Shown: piece after piece, positions 37,859-47,335 of the stretch
Layout: each line of letters opens with the position of its first letter
How positions within the stretch are numbered: position 1 is the first letter of the stretch
Assembly: GCF_012396185.1 (NCBI RefSeq)
Contig: NZ_JAAXOW010000002.1
Coordinates: 248,001-312,000, forward strand
DNA from: Sanguibacter hominis ATCC BAA-789
Lineage (GTDB): Bacteria > Actinomycetota > Actinomycetes > Actinomycetales > Cellulomonadaceae
DNA: 64,000 bases
Direction of reading: 5' to 3'
Notes under the pieces: model-generated
Databases searched by the model: none
What the model saw: only the letters and a program-made list of their open reading frames with translations
What the model was told of the DNA's origin: nothing
Made by a program: the position numbers and the translations under genes

Positions 37859-39943
37859 TCAGAAGATCGTCAGCGAGACGGTCGTGCCCTTGGGCACCTT
37901 GACGCCGGGGTCGACGCTCTGGAAGCGCACCTTGCCGAGGAACCCGCCCCAGGCGAACTGGTCCTCGGGCACGAGGTCGTACTTCTCGAGCTCGGCGTGC
38001 GCGGCGTCGGTGTCCATGCCGCGGACGTCGGGCACCTCGACGAGGGGGCGGCCCTTCGACACGGTGATCGTGATCGTGTCCGTGCGCTTCGCCTGGGCTG
38101 ACGGCTCGATCGACTGTGCGACGACGCGGCCCTCGGCGACGGTCTCCGAGAAGTCCTTCTTGACCTTGACCTTGAGGCCGAGGTTCTTGAGCACGGTCGT
38201 CGCGTCCTCACGGGTCGAGTTGACGACCTGAGGGACGGTGACGGGGGCCGGGCCGTCGGAGACGGTGAGCACGACGGGCGTGTAGTGCGGGATCGCCTCC
38301 CCGCCCTGGTGCGAGACCTTCATGACCTGTCCGGCGGGGATCTTGTCGTCGTAGACGCGGTCGTCGGGGCCGACCGTGAGCCCCGTCGCCTCGATCGCCG
38401 CGGCGGCCTCGTCCCGGGACATGCCCACGAGCTTGTCAGGCAGGACGAACGTCTCGACGCCGAGGGACACGACGAGCTCGACGGCACCGCCGCGCTTGAT
38501 CTCCTCGCCCTCGGCAGGCTTCGTCTCAACGACGGCACCCTTGGCGATCGCGTCGTCGTACCGCTCGGTGACGGTGTGGTCGAGATCGAGGCCCGTGAGC
38601 ATGTCGATGGCGGCCTGCTGCTCCTGACCGGCGAGGCCGGTCGGGACGTTCGTGTAGGCGCCAGGTCCGTAGCCCGTCCACCAGACGGTCACACCGCCAG
38701 CGACCGCGGCGAGCAGCACGAACGTGAGGAGCGCGACGAGGATGCGGTGCCGGCGACGCTGGCGTGCCTTCGCGGGGGCAGCGGCCTCGTCCTCGGCGTT
38801 GCTGGGGACGCCGATGGGTAGCGCGATCGTCGTGCCTGACGCCGCACCCGCGCCTCCGATCGCGAGAGCCTGCGTCACTGCGTCGTGCGGGCTCGTCGCG
38901 ACGGCGGGCTGCTCGCCCGGGGTGGGCGGCGGGGGCACGGGCGGGAGCGCCGTCTCGTCCGAGCTGTCGGACGGCGCCGCGGGGGTCTCGGCCGCGTCGT
39001 CGTCCTCGTCGTCAGGTTCCGCGGGCGACGGGACGGCCGGGGGCGTCGTCGGCGGTGCGACCTCGGCGCGTCGGTCGAGGTCGCTCGCGTCGAGGCTCGC
39101 ACGCGTGCGGCGCACGAGCTCGAGGGCGGCCGTCGCGTCGGTCGGGCGGTCCTCAGGAGCGCGTGCCGCGAGCGCGCACACGAGCTCGTCGATCTCCTGG
39201 GGGAGCCAGCTGACGAGCGACGACGGTGCGGTGATGTCGGTGTTGACGTGCTTGTACGCGACCTGGATCGGCGTCTCGCCGGTGTGTGGCTGGCTGCCCG
39301 TGAGCATCTCGAAGAGGAGGATGCCGACGGCGTAGACGTCGGTGCGGGCGTCGCACGTACCGGTGAGGATGATCTCGGGGGCGAGGTAGGCCACCGTGCC
39401 GAACACGGTGCCCGTCGCGGTCGACGTGACCTCGGTGACGGCGCGGGCGAGGCCGAAGTCCGCGACCTTGACTCGCCCGTCCTCGGCGATGAGCACGTTC
39501 TCGGGCTTGATGTCGCGGTGCACGAGGTTGCTGCGGTGCGCGGTCGCGAGCGCGTCGAGCACCGACTCGACGATCGAGAACGCGTGCCGCACCTCGAGCG
39601 CCCCCTCGGTCACGAGCGTGTGGCGCAGGTTGGTCCCGTCGATGAACTCCATCGTCAGGTAGCTCGTCTCGCCGTCGAGCCCCTGGTCGAAGACGGCGAC
39701 GAGGCCGGGATGAGTGAGCCGAGCCGCGGCGCGGGCCTCACGGCGGAAGCGCGAGATGAAGTCGGCGCCGTCCGCGCCGTCGGCGAGGTGCGGGTGCATG
39801 ACCTTGAGCGCGACGTCACGGTCGAGCCTGCGGTCGGTGGCGAGGTAGACCGTCGCCATCCCGCCGCGGGCGATCCTGGACACGACGCGGTAGCGCCCGT
39901 CGACAAGCTTGCCGACGAGCGGATCGGTCAGAGTGGCTCCCAC
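37859..39943 (-). CDS. pknL: PASTA-domain Ser/Thr protein kinase (PknL-like)
   Basis: The 694-residue receptor kinase has a complete N-terminal kinase domain (about 15-275): glycine loop RIARGGMATVY, Lys47 in VALKVM, HRDIKPEN with Asp144, and DFG at 162-164. An acidic Pro/Ala juxtamembrane linker follows, then one membrane span at about 405-425 (ILVALLTFVLLAAVAGG). Four PASTA repeats fill the outside part to the end and would sense peptidoglycan or muropeptides. It starts at GTG 39943. The divergent gene at 40030 encodes the DNA-binding protein that in mycobacteria (Rv2175c) is a PknL substrate, so the pair likely forms a signalling unit. Confidence 0.95.
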   Translation of the reverse strand: MGATLTDPLVGKLVDGRYRVVSRIARGGMATVYLATDRRLDRDVALKVMHPHLADGADGADFISRFRREARAAARLTHPGLVAVFDQGLDGETSYLTMEFIDGTNLRHTLVTEGALEVRHAFSIVESVLDALATAHRSNLVHRDIKPENVLIAEDGRVKVADFGLARAVTEVTSTATGTVFGTVAYLAPEIILTGTCDARTDVYAVGILLFEMLTGSQPHTGETPIQVAYKHVNTDITAPSSLVSWLPQEIDELVCALAARAPEDRPTDATAALELVRRTRASLDASDLDRRAEVAPPTTPPAVPSPAEPDDEDDDAAETPAAPSDSSDETALPPVPPPPTPGEQPAVATSPHDAVTQALAIGGAGAASGTTIALPIGVPSNAEDEAAAPAKARQRRRHRILVALLTFVLLAAVAGGVTVWWTGYGPGAYTNVPTGLAGQEQQAAIDMLTGLDLDHTVTERYDDAIAKGAVVETKPAEGEEIKRGGAVELVVSLGVETFVLPDKLVGMSRDEAAAAIEATGLTVGPDDRVYDDKIPAGQVMKVSHQGGEAIPHYTPVVLTVSDGPAPVTVPQVVNSTREDATTVLKNLGLKVKVKKDFSETVAEGRVVAQSIEPSAQAKRTDTITITVSKGRPLVEVPDVRGMDTDAAHAELEKYDLVPEDQFAWGGFLGKVRFQSVDPGVKVPKGTTVSLTIF

Positions 39944-40029
39944 GCCTGCGAGTCTAGGGCTCTGGGTGTGATGAAGCCGTGAAGCGACGCGGCACGTCGG
40001 TCGAGGCCTCGTGCGTCTACGGTTGGGGC

Positions 40030-40437
40030 ATGAACGGAACTGACCCGGTGGGCGAGTGGCTCACGATCCCTGATGTCGCCGAGCTTCTCGACACGGACCT
40101 CAGCAAGGTGCGCGGCCTGCTGCACGAGCGCAAGATCGTCGGCGTGAAGCGGGGGGAGCGGTCGATCTTCCAGGTGCCCGCGAAGTTCTTCGTGCCGGCG
40201 CACATGGCGAACCCGGCGGACGTCGGCCCGGCGCCCGAGAACGCTGAGGACGTCAAGCACGTCGTCCTCGCGTCGCTGCCCGGAACGTTCGTCGTGCTGA
40301 CGGACCTGGGCTTCTCGGACGAGGGGATCATCGACTGGCTGTTCACGGTCGAGGACTCGATCGGCGCTGCTCCGATCGACGCGTTGCGTCAGGGGCGCAA
40401 GTCCGAGGTGCGACGGGTCGCCCAGGCCCTCCTGTGA
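40030..40437 (+). CDS. Rv2175c-like DNA-binding protein
   Basis: The 135-residue protein begins with an excisionase/MerR-like helix-turn-helix (EWLTIPDVAELLDTDLSKVR, then LLHERKIVGVKRGER) and ends with a C-terminal alpha domain (ASLPGTFVVLTDLGFSDEG, IIDWLFTVEDS). Its mycobacterial counterpart Rv2175c binds DNA and is phosphorylated by PknL, which lowers binding; that link is knowledge from the family, not visible here. A threonine near the N-terminus is present (MNGTDPV). It sits divergent to pknL, 86 bases apart, and converges with the prenyl synthase gene. Confidence 0.85.
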   Translation: MNGTDPVGEWLTIPDVAELLDTDLSKVRGLLHERKIVGVKRGERSIFQVPAKFFVPAHMANPADVGPAPENAEDVKHVVLASLPGTFVVLTDLGFSDEGIIDWLFTVEDSIGAAPIDALRQGRKSEVRRVAQALL

Positions 40438-40456
40438 TGGGCAGGCGTCGCGCCGG

Positions 40457-41563
40457 TCAGGCGCGACGCTCGACCGCCGCGTAGCCCAGCGCACGCAGCA
40501 TCGATGCCGGTTCGGCGTCGAGCTCGAGCGCGTCGAGCGCCGCGAAGGCCTGGTCGCTCAGCTCTGCGACGAGGTGCTCGACGTAGGACAGTGCGCCCGT
40601 CCGCTCGAAGATCTCGCGCAGCGAGGCGACGTCCGCGTCGCTGAGGGCGTCGGCGCCGAGGGCGCCGCGCAGCTCGGTCTCCTCGGCAGGGGTCGCACCC
40701 GCGAGAGCGCGGGCCAGCATGACGGTGCGCTTGCCCTCGCGCAGGTCGTCGCCGGCGGGCTTCCCTGTGACGGCCGGGTCGCCGAAGACGCCGAGCACGT
40801 CGTCGCGGAGCTGGAACGCCTCGCCGAGGGGAAGACCGAAGCGGCGCACCGCGTCGAGCCGGGCGTCGTCCGCACCGGCGGCCGCGGCGCCGAGGGTGAG
40901 CGGGTGCTCGACGGAGTAGCGGGCCGACTTGGATCGGATGACGGCGCGGGCGCGGCGCTCGGCCTCGGCGGCGTCCTCGGTCCAGGGGCTCACCTGGTTG
41001 AGGACGTCGAGGTACTGGCCGATCGTGACCTCGGTGCGCATCTCGGAGTAGATCGCGCGGACGCCCGGGTAGACGTCGTCGGGCAGGTGCGTCAGGGCGT
41101 CGACGAGCTGGTCGTCGCTCGCGACGAGCGCGAGGTCGCCGAGGAGGACCGCCGCGGAGAGACCGAACTGGTTCGAGTCGCCGGGCCAGCCCTGCGCGCG
41201 GTGGACCCGCGCGAAGTGGACGTGCGCGGTGGGGTGGCCGCGGCGGGTGTCGGACTTGTCCATGACGTCGTCGTGGAAGAGAGCGGCGGCCTGGAACAGC
41301 TCGAGGCTCGCGCCGATGCGCAGCACGCCTTCGCGCTCAGACGAGTCGAGCGTGCCGCCGTGGCCGCGCCACGCCCAGTAGGCGAACGCGGCGCGCAGGC
41401 GCTTGCCCCCGGAGAGCATGCGCCCCATCGCGTCGTAGAGGGGGAGCGTCTCCGGCCCGTGCTGCGCCTCGTGGTCGAACCGGGCCGAGGTCAGGTAGTC
41501 GGCGACGATCTCGTCGACCCGGGGGCGTACGTCTTCGCGGTCCACGAGGGCGAGGGTGCTCAT
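40457..41563 (-). CDS. Polyprenyl (geranylgeranyl-type) diphosphate synthase
   Basis: The 368-residue trans-prenyltransferase condenses IPP with allylic diphosphates to build isoprenoid chains for quinones or carotenoids. It has the first Asp-rich motif DDVMD (98-102), GGKRLR at the IPP site near residue 52, and the second Asp-rich motif QLRDDVLGVFGD near 243. The residues before the first motif (LFQAAALFHDD) set chain length; product length cannot be told reliably. It matches mycobacterial idsA2 (Rv2173) in position. It starts at ATG 41563, divergent from the DUF4192 gene. Confidence 0.92.
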   Translation of the reverse strand: MSTLALVDREDVRPRVDEIVADYLTSARFDHEAQHGPETLPLYDAMGRMLSGGKRLRAAFAYWAWRGHGGTLDSSEREGVLRIGASLELFQAAALFHDDVMDKSDTRRGHPTAHVHFARVHRAQGWPGDSNQFGLSAAVLLGDLALVASDDQLVDALTHLPDDVYPGVRAIYSEMRTEVTIGQYLDVLNQVSPWTEDAAEAERRARAVIRSKSARYSVEHPLTLGAAAAGADDARLDAVRRFGLPLGEAFQLRDDVLGVFGDPAVTGKPAGDDLREGKRTVMLARALAGATPAEETELRGALGADALSDADVASLREIFERTGALSYVEHLVAELSDQAFAALDALELDAEPASMLRALGYAAVERRA

Positions 41564-41707
41564 GCGCCCACACTAGCCGCGGAGCGTGTTGCGGCAGGCG
41601 TCCGACGTGGCCAGTTGCCTGCCCACAGCGGAGGCGGTGGGGGATCCAGGTCCACGGTCGGCCTGGGAGCCGCGCGCTGCGACGGCGGGGCGAGGTCACC
41701 TGAGGTC

Positions 41708-42796
41708 ATGACCACCCCGAAGACGATCCGTGCGACCGAGCCCCGTGAGCTCCTCGCCCTCATCCCGTTCCAGCTCGGCTTCCACCCGACCGACTCGGTC
41801 GTGCTCGTGAGCCTGCGCCCGCCGCGCAGGCGCGTCGGCATGATGGCCCGCGCCGACGTCGGCGACCTCGCGACCGACGGCATGGGGGAGCAGCTCTCCC
41901 GCAACCTTGCCGCGCACCTCGCGTCGGACGGCGCCGTGGGTGTCGTGCTCGTCCTGTACGTCGACGACCTCGAGGTCGGCCTCGAGGGCACGGCGGCGAC
42001 GGCGGTCGGGCGGCTGGCTGACGCTGTCACGGAGGCTGCGCCTGTCGAAGGTCTGTGGGCCGTGACCCCCTCGGGCTACCACCATCTCTCCCCGGGCCTC
42101 GACGTGGTCGAGTCGTTCCCGATCGACGATCTCGCGGGTTCGCAGGTGGGTTCGGAGATGGTCTACCTCGGCTCTGCGGTCGCGGAGAACCGGGCCGCGC
42201 TCGGGCGGCTGCCCGTCGCCCCGGCGTCCTCCCGGCGCACGGCGGAACGCGCGGCCCGTGAGTGGCGCGCGCGCCGCGAGGAGGCGGGCTGGGAGGAAGA
42301 GTCCGTCCGGCTGTGGCGTCGCGAGCAGCGCCGCGACGGCGGACCTGCGGCCGCGCCGGGGCGCCCGACGGCGTGGGGCCGCCTCGCGGCCGCGCTCGAG
42401 GACGTGACGGTCCGGGACGCCGCCCTGATCTCGCTCGTCCCGGAGGCTGACGGTTTCCCCGACGTGTCGTACGGGACGGCGCTCGACGACGAGCGCGTCG
42501 CGTGGGCCATCTCGGCGATCGTCGACCCGACGGTGGGGGTCCCGCCGACACCTGAGGTGTGCGAGCCGTCGCGCGCGCTTCTCAAGCACGTCGCGTCGCA
42601 CTCTCGTGACGGCTCGCCCGGCGCGCTCACGCTCCTCGGAGTCATCGCCTGGTGGGAAGGAGGCGGCGCGGAGGCGCGCATCTGGATCGACCGTGCGCTC
42701 GAGGTCGAGCCCGGATACCGGCTCGCGCTGCTGATCTCCCAGGCGCTCGATGCCGGGATGCCGCCGGGGTGGGTCCGAGCGAGCAGGCCGATCTGA
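41708..42796 (+). CDS. DUF4192 protein
   Basis: The 362-residue soluble protein begins with the DUF4192 hallmark (LLALIPFQLGFHPTDSVVLVSL) and ends with EGGGAEARIWIDRALEVEPGYRLALLISQALDAGMPP, a TPR-like tail seen in the family. DUF4192 proteins are common in actinobacteria and have no known function. The ATG at 41708 follows GAGG closely. The middle (about 185-230) is rich in Arg/Glu. It lies upstream of sigA with a hairpin-rich gap between. Confidence 0.88.
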   Translation: MTTPKTIRATEPRELLALIPFQLGFHPTDSVVLVSLRPPRRRVGMMARADVGDLATDGMGEQLSRNLAAHLASDGAVGVVLVLYVDDLEVGLEGTAATAVGRLADAVTEAAPVEGLWAVTPSGYHHLSPGLDVVESFPIDDLAGSQVGSEMVYLGSAVAENRAALGRLPVAPASSRRTAERAAREWRARREEAGWEEESVRLWRREQRRDGGPAAAPGRPTAWGRLAAALEDVTVRDAALISLVPEADGFPDVSYGTALDDERVAWAISAIVDPTVGVPPTPEVCEPSRALLKHVASHSRDGSPGALTLLGVIAWWEGGGAEARIWIDRALEVEPGYRLALLISQALDAGMPPGWVRASRPI

Positions 42797-42864
42797 CGGG
42801 CGACGGTGGGCGGCCTGGACGGCGGAGGGCCGGGGGCGCGGGAATATCGGGGCTGCGGGGGGAG

Positions 42865-42880
42865 TTGACGTGACCGTCAA
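42865..42880. promoter_or_regulatory. Inverted repeat TTGACG-N4-CGTCAA upstream of sigA
   Basis: A 6-base perfect inverted repeat with a 4-base spacer lies 69 bases past the DUF4192 stop and about 60 bases before the sigA -10 box. It could be an operator; no known factor is assigned. Confidence 0.35.
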
Positions 42881-42938
42881 AGCGCCCCGTACCGGGGCCG
42901 CGGGCCCCGTCGGGGCTCGTGATCCAGGTGCCTCGGGC

Positions 42939-42944
42939 TATAAT
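42939..42944 (+). promoter_or_regulatory. Candidate sigA promoter -10 box
   Basis: The perfect TATAAT stands out in a very GC-rich region, about 81 bases upstream of the sigA GTG. A matching -35 hexamer at 16-18 bases is weak (CTCGTG-like), so it may rely on an activator. Confidence 0.6.
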
Positions 42945-43024
42945 GGTAGGTAGCGACGCCCGCACGATTCACAGCGGGATACCGCGCCTGCCCCGCTCCT
43001 GTGCTCCATGCCGAAAGGTCTTCT

Positions 43025-44560
43025 GTGGCGTCCACACCTTCGAATCCCGCACTTCCGCGCGAGTTCGAGCACCCTGCTCTGCAGGACATTGTCCGCCGTG
43101 GCTCCGGTGCTGGCAGCATCGACGCCGAGAGTTTCCGCGAGGCCTGCGAGGCCGCTGGCGTCGCGGACGCGAAGCGGCTCAAGGCGATCTACCGCGCGCT
43201 CGCGATGATCGGCATCGAGGTGGCCATGCCGGTCGCCCCGGCCAAGGTCGCCGCTGCGGCGTCGCCGCGCGCGACGTCGACGACCGCTCGCGCGACCAAG
43301 ACGACCGCCGCCAAGACCACGGCGGCCAAGACGACTCGCGCCAAGAAGGCGACCGTCGCTGCAGAGCCTGAGGTCGAGCCCGAGATCGAGGACCTCGACG
43401 ACGTGCTCGAGGCCGACGTCGAGGAGGCGCCCGCCGCCAAGGCGCCGCGCGCGGCTGCCAAGAAGACGACGACGCGCTCGCGCGCCAAGAAGGCCGACCC
43501 TGTCGACGAGGCTGTCGCAGCCCCCGACGAGGAGCCCGAGGCTGAGGAGCCCGCCGCCAAGGAGGAGACCCCCGAGGACGGCGCGACCGGCTTCGTCTAC
43601 TCCGACGCGGACGACGACGACGCGCCTGCCCAGCAGGTCGTGACCGCCGGCGCTACCGCCGACCCGGTCAAGGACTACCTCAAGCAGATCGGTAAGGTCG
43701 CGCTCCTCAACGCGGAGCAGGAGGTCGACCTGGCCAAGCGCATCGAGGCCGGCCTGTTCGCCGAGGAGAAGCTCGCCGAGGGTGGCGAGATCGAGCCCAA
43801 GCACCGCCGCGAGCTCGAGTGGATCGCGGGCGACGGCCGTCGTGCGAAGAACCACCTCCTCGAGGCCAACCTGCGCCTCGTCGTCTCGCTCGCCAAGCGC
43901 TACACGGGTCGCGGCATGCTCTTCCTGGACCTGATCCAGGAAGGCAACCTCGGCCTGATCCGCGCTGTCGAGAAGTTCGACTACACCAAGGGCTACAAGT
44001 TCTCGACATACGCGACGTGGTGGATCCGCCAGGCGATCACGCGCGCGATGGCCGACCAGGCCCGCACCATCCGTATCCCGGTGCACATGGTCGAGGTCAT
44101 CAACAAGCTTGCGCGCGTCCAGCGCCAGATGCTCCAGGACCTGGGCCGCGAGCCCACGCCGGAGGAGCTGGCGAAGGAGCTCGACATGACCCCCGAGAAG
44201 GTCGTCGAGGTCCAGAAGTACGGTCGCGAGCCCATCTCGCTGCACACCCCGCTCGGCGAGGACGGCGACTCCGAGTTCGGTGACCTCATCGAGGACTCCG
44301 AGGCGGTCGTCCCCGCGGACGCGGTCAGCTTCACGCTCCTGCAGGAGCAGCTGCACCAGGTGCTCGACACGCTCTCCGAGCGTGAGGCCGGCGTCGTGTC
44401 CATGCGCTTCGGCCTGTCCGACGGGCAGCCCAAGACGCTCGACGAGATCGGCAAGGTCTACGGGGTCACCCGTGAGCGCATCCGTCAGATCGAGTCCAAG
44501 ACGATGTCGAAGCTGCGTCACCCGAGCCGCTCTCAGGTGCTGCGCGACTACCTCGACTGA
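43025..44560 (+). CDS. sigA: Primary RNA polymerase sigma factor SigA/HrdB type
   Basis: The 511-residue sigma-70 directs housekeeping transcription. Its N-terminal 215 residues begin with a region 1.1-like helix bundle, then an Ala/Lys/Glu/Asp-rich low-complexity stretch. Regions follow in order: 1.2 ([20 protein letters not shown]), 2.4 ([20 protein letters not shown]), 3 ([14 protein letters not shown]), and 4.2 ([20 protein letters not shown]), ending in [12 protein letters not shown] 43025 has GAAAGG 6 bases before it, so the in-frame GTG at 43001 is rejected. Length and tail match actinobacterial SigA/HrdB. Confidence 0.96.
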   Translation: MASTPSNPALPREFEHPALQDIVRRGSGAGSIDAESFREACEAAGVADAKRLKAIYRALAMIGIEVAMPVAPAKVAAAASPRATSTTARATKTTAAKTTAAKTTRAKKATVAAEPEVEPEIEDLDDVLEADVEEAPAAKAPRAAAKKTTTRSRAKKADPVDEAVAAPDEEPEAEEPAAKEETPEDGATGFVYSDADDDDAPAQQVVTAGATADPVKDYLKQIGKVALLNAEQEVDLAKRIEAGLFAEEKLAEGGEIEPKHRRELEWIAGDGRRAKNHLLEANLRLVVSLAKRYTGRGMLFLDLIQEGNLGLIRAVEKFDYTKGYKFSTYATWWIRQAITRAMADQARTIRIPVHMVEVINKLARVQRQMLQDLGREPTPEELAKELDMTPEKVVEVQKYGREPISLHTPLGEDGDSEFGDLIEDSEAVVPADAVSFTLLQEQLHQVLDTLSEREAGVVSMRFGLSDGQPKTLDEIGKVYGVTRERIRQIESKTMSKLRHPSRSQVLRDYLD

Positions 44561-44580
44561 GCCCCCGCTCGACCAGCGTC

Positions 44581-44615
44581 CCGACGGCGCCCGCCACCAC
44601 GGCGGGCGCCGTCGG
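44581..44615 (+). terminator. Terminator of sigA
   Basis: The perfect 15-base arms 44581-44595 and 44601-44615 around a 5-base loop lie 20 bases after the sigA stop. Confidence 0.85.
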
Positions 44616-44714
44616 CGTCTCCGGAGGTAGGTCAGCGTCGCCACGACAGGCACGTGACGCGTGGCCGCCGCGGGCCCTCACGACGAGACGCCGCGGCGTC
44701 GTCCCGGGGATGAC

Positions 44715-44751
44715 AGAAGGACCCCCGCACCATCGGTGCGGGGGTCCTTCT
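44715..44751. terminator. Terminator hairpin before the DUF7455 gene end
   Basis: The perfect 17-base arms 44715-44731 and 44735-44751 with a 3-base loop are 45 bases past the stop of the minus-strand gene at 44796. It can also back up the sigA terminator. Confidence 0.85.
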
Positions 44752-44795
44752 CGTCTGGGGCCGCGCGCGGACCATCGCCCTCGCGCTGTGCCGGG

Positions 44796-45020
44796 TCAGT
44801 GCTGGGCTGCGCCCGCGCCTGCACCGTGCTCTTCGAGGAGACGGTCCGTCTCGTCCTGGATCTCCACGGCGATCTCGGTGTACGCGGCAGCGTGCTCGCG
44901 CGAGTGGTGCGCGCAGAAGAGGAGCTCGCCGACGGGCAGGGTGACCCGCACGTAGGCCTGAGCGCCGCACCGGTCACAACGGTCAGCCACGGTGAGAGGG
45001 GTGGTCGTCGTCATGTTCAT
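44796..45020 (-). CDS. Small zinc-ribbon-like DUF7455 protein
   Basis: The 74-residue protein has one CxxC (ADRCDRCGAQAYVRVTLP) and one CxxH (LLFCAHHSREHAA) pair, arranged as a small zinc ribbon, with a helical acidic tail (EIAVEIQDETDRLLEEH). Such DUF7455 proteins are usual near primary sigma genes in actinobacteria; function is unknown, but a nucleic-acid or RNA-polymerase-linked role is plausible. Two close ATGs (45020, 45014) compete, and the first is used. The open frame upstream is not coding. Confidence 0.8.
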   Translation of the reverse strand: MNMTTTTPLTVADRCDRCGAQAYVRVTLPVGELLFCAHHSREHAAAYTEIAVEIQDETDRLLEEHGAGAGAAQH

Positions 45021-45165
45021 GTGTCCAGTCAACCAGAGCGCAGCGCGACCGCCCGGCGGAAAGGGCCGATATTCGCCACCGGCGTACATGGCGGCGCTCA
45101 CGTCTCGGCGTCTGGACGGCGCGGGTACGCGGAGCACGGCGCACCACCGCCTACAGTAGGGAACC

Positions 45166-47292
45166 GTGTCGACAGCCACGATCGAGTCATACAGCGCCCG
45201 CCACCTCTCCGTCCTCGAGGGGCTCGAGGCGGTGCGCAAGCGTCCCGGCATGTACATCGGCTCCACGGACTCGCGCGGCCTCATGCACTGCCTCTGGGAG
45301 ATCATCGACAACTCGGTCGACGAGGCCCTCGGAGGCCACTGCTCGAGCATCGAGGTGACGCTGCACGCCGACTCGTCGGTCACGGTCGCCGACGATGGCC
45401 GCGGCATCCCCGTGGACATCGAGCCCAAGACGGGGCTGAGCGGTGTCGAGGTCGTCTTCACCAAGCTGCACGCGGGCGGCAAGTTCGGGGGCGGCTCGTA
45501 CGCGGCGTCGGGCGGTCTGCACGGCGTCGGCGCGTCCGTCGTCAATGCGCTGTCGTCGCGGCTCGACGTCGAGGTGGACCGCGGCGGCAAGACGCACCGC
45601 ATGACGTTCCACCGCGGGGAGCCGGGCGTCTTCGACGACCCTCGCACGGGCCCGACGCCGGACGCGCAGTTCACGCCGTTCGTCGCGAAGTCCGAGCTCA
45701 CGGTCTCCGGCAAGGTCCCGCGCGGCCGCACCGGCACCCGCGTGCGCTACTGGGCGGACCGGCAGGTCTTCCCGAAGACTGCCGTCTTCTCCTACGAGGA
45801 CCTGGTCGCGCGCATCCGCCAGACGACGTTCCTCGTCCCCGGGCTCTCGGTCACGCTGCGCGACGAGCGCGGGCTGCCCGGCACGCCCGGAGCCGACGGC
45901 CCGCACACGGAGACGTTCCTGCACACGGGCGGCACCGTCGACTTCGTCGACTTCCTGGCGCCTGACGCGCCTGTCACGCAGACGTGGCGCCTGACGGGTT
46001 CGGGGACGTTCACGGAGACGGTCCCGGTCCTCGACGACAAGGGGCACATGAACCCGCAGGACGTCGAGCGCGAGTGCGAGGTCGACGTCGCGCTGCGCTG
46101 GGGCGGCGGGTACGACACGAACGTCAAGACGTTCGTCAACATCATCGCGACGCCCAAGGGCGGCTCTCACCTCGCCGGGTTCGAGGCGGGCCTGCTCAAG
46201 CTGGTGCGCAAGCAGGTCGAGGCGAACGCGCGCCGTCTGAAGGTGTCGACGAAGGACGCGGCCGAGCGCATCGAGAAGGACGACATCCTCGCGGGGCTCA
46301 CCGCGGTCGTCACGGTGCGGCTCGCCGAGCCGCAGTTCGAGGGCCAGACGAAGGAGGTGCTCGGCACGGCGCCGGTGCGCCAGATCGTCGCGAAGGTCAT
46401 CGAGAAGGAGCTCGGCGCGATCCTCACGTCGTCCAAGCGGGACGACAAGGCGCAGGCTTCGCTCCTGCTCGACAAGGTCGTCGCGGAGATGCGCGCGCGC
46501 ATCTCGGCGCGCAAGCAGAAGGAGATCTCGCGCCGCAAGAACGCGCTCGAGACGTCCTCGCTGCCGGCGAAGCTCGCGGACTGCCGCAGCGACGACGTCG
46601 AGCGGTCCGAGCTGTTCATCGTCGAGGGTGACAGCGCGCTCGGCACGGCCAAGCTCGCGCGGTCCTCGGACTTCCAGGCGCTCCTGCCGATCCGCGGGAA
46701 GATCCTCAACGTCCAGAAGGCGTCGATCACCGACATGCTGCGCAACGCGGAGTGCGCGGCGATCATCCAGGTCATCGGCGCGGGCTCGGGGCGGTCGTTC
46801 GAGCTGGAGAGCGCCCGCTACGGCAAGATCGTCATGATGACGGACGCCGACGTGGACGGCGCGCACATCCGCACCCTGCTGCTGACGCTGTTCTACCGGT
46901 ACATGCGACCGCTCGTGGAGGCCGGCCGCGTGTTCGCGGCGGTGCCGCCGCTGCACCGCATCGAGGTGATCGGCGCGGGAGCCAAGAAGAACGAGTACAT
47001 CTACACGTACTCGGAGGCCGAGCTGCGGGCGACGCTCAAGAAGCTCGACAAGGCCGGCAAGCGCTACAAGGACGACATCCAGCGCTACAAGGGCCTCGGT
47101 GAGATGGACGCGAACCAGCTCGCGGAGACGACCATGGACCCGCGCCACCGGACGTTGCGTCGCGTGACGCTCGAGCACGCGCAGGCCGCCGAGACGGTCT
47201 TCGAGCTGCTCATGGGGTCCGACGTCGCGCCGCGCAAGGAGTTCATCGTCGCGGGCGCGCAGGGGCTCGACCGGACGCGCATCGACGCCTGA
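45166..47292 (+). CDS. Type IIA topoisomerase subunit B (ParE/GyrB-like)
   Basis: The 708-residue ATP-driven topoisomerase subunit has the GHKL ATPase motifs EIIDNSVDEALGG, VADDGRGIPVDI and GGLHGVGASVVNALS. A transducer domain follows, then a TOPRIM domain (FIVEGDSALGTAKLARSSDF, PIRGKILNVQK, MTDADVDGAHIRTLLLTLFY). The C-terminus is PRKEFIVAGAQGLDRTRIDA-like. It is longer than E. coli ParE and shorter than GyrB, as expected for the second actinobacterial enzyme; its A partner is not in the window. It starts at GTG 45166. Confidence 0.92.
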   Translation: MSTATIESYSARHLSVLEGLEAVRKRPGMYIGSTDSRGLMHCLWEIIDNSVDEALGGHCSSIEVTLHADSSVTVADDGRGIPVDIEPKTGLSGVEVVFTKLHAGGKFGGGSYAASGGLHGVGASVVNALSSRLDVEVDRGGKTHRMTFHRGEPGVFDDPRTGPTPDAQFTPFVAKSELTVSGKVPRGRTGTRVRYWADRQVFPKTAVFSYEDLVARIRQTTFLVPGLSVTLRDERGLPGTPGADGPHTETFLHTGGTVDFVDFLAPDAPVTQTWRLTGSGTFTETVPVLDDKGHMNPQDVERECEVDVALRWGGGYDTNVKTFVNIIATPKGGSHLAGFEAGLLKLVRKQVEANARRLKVSTKDAAERIEKDDILAGLTAVVTVRLAEPQFEGQTKEVLGTAPVRQIVAKVIEKELGAILTSSKRDDKAQASLLLDKVVAEMRARISARKQKEISRRKNALETSSLPAKLADCRSDDVERSELFIVEGDSALGTAKLARSSDFQALLPIRGKILNVQKASITDMLRNAECAAIIQVIGAGSGRSFELESARYGKIVMMTDADVDGAHIRTLLLTLFYRYMRPLVEAGRVFAAVPPLHRIEVIGAGAKKNEYIYTYSEAELRATLKKLDKAGKRYKDDIQRYKGLGEMDANQLAETTMDPRHRTLRRVTLEHAQAAETVFELLMGSDVAPRKEFIVAGAQGLDRTRIDA

Positions 47293-47335
47293 AATCTCTC
47301 GACGTGCGGGCCCTTCCCAGGGCACGGTGGGCTTC

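Noticed and set aside
43189-43560. Ala/Val-rich minus-strand open frame within sigA
   Set aside because: It is the antisense of the sigA low-complexity N-terminus.
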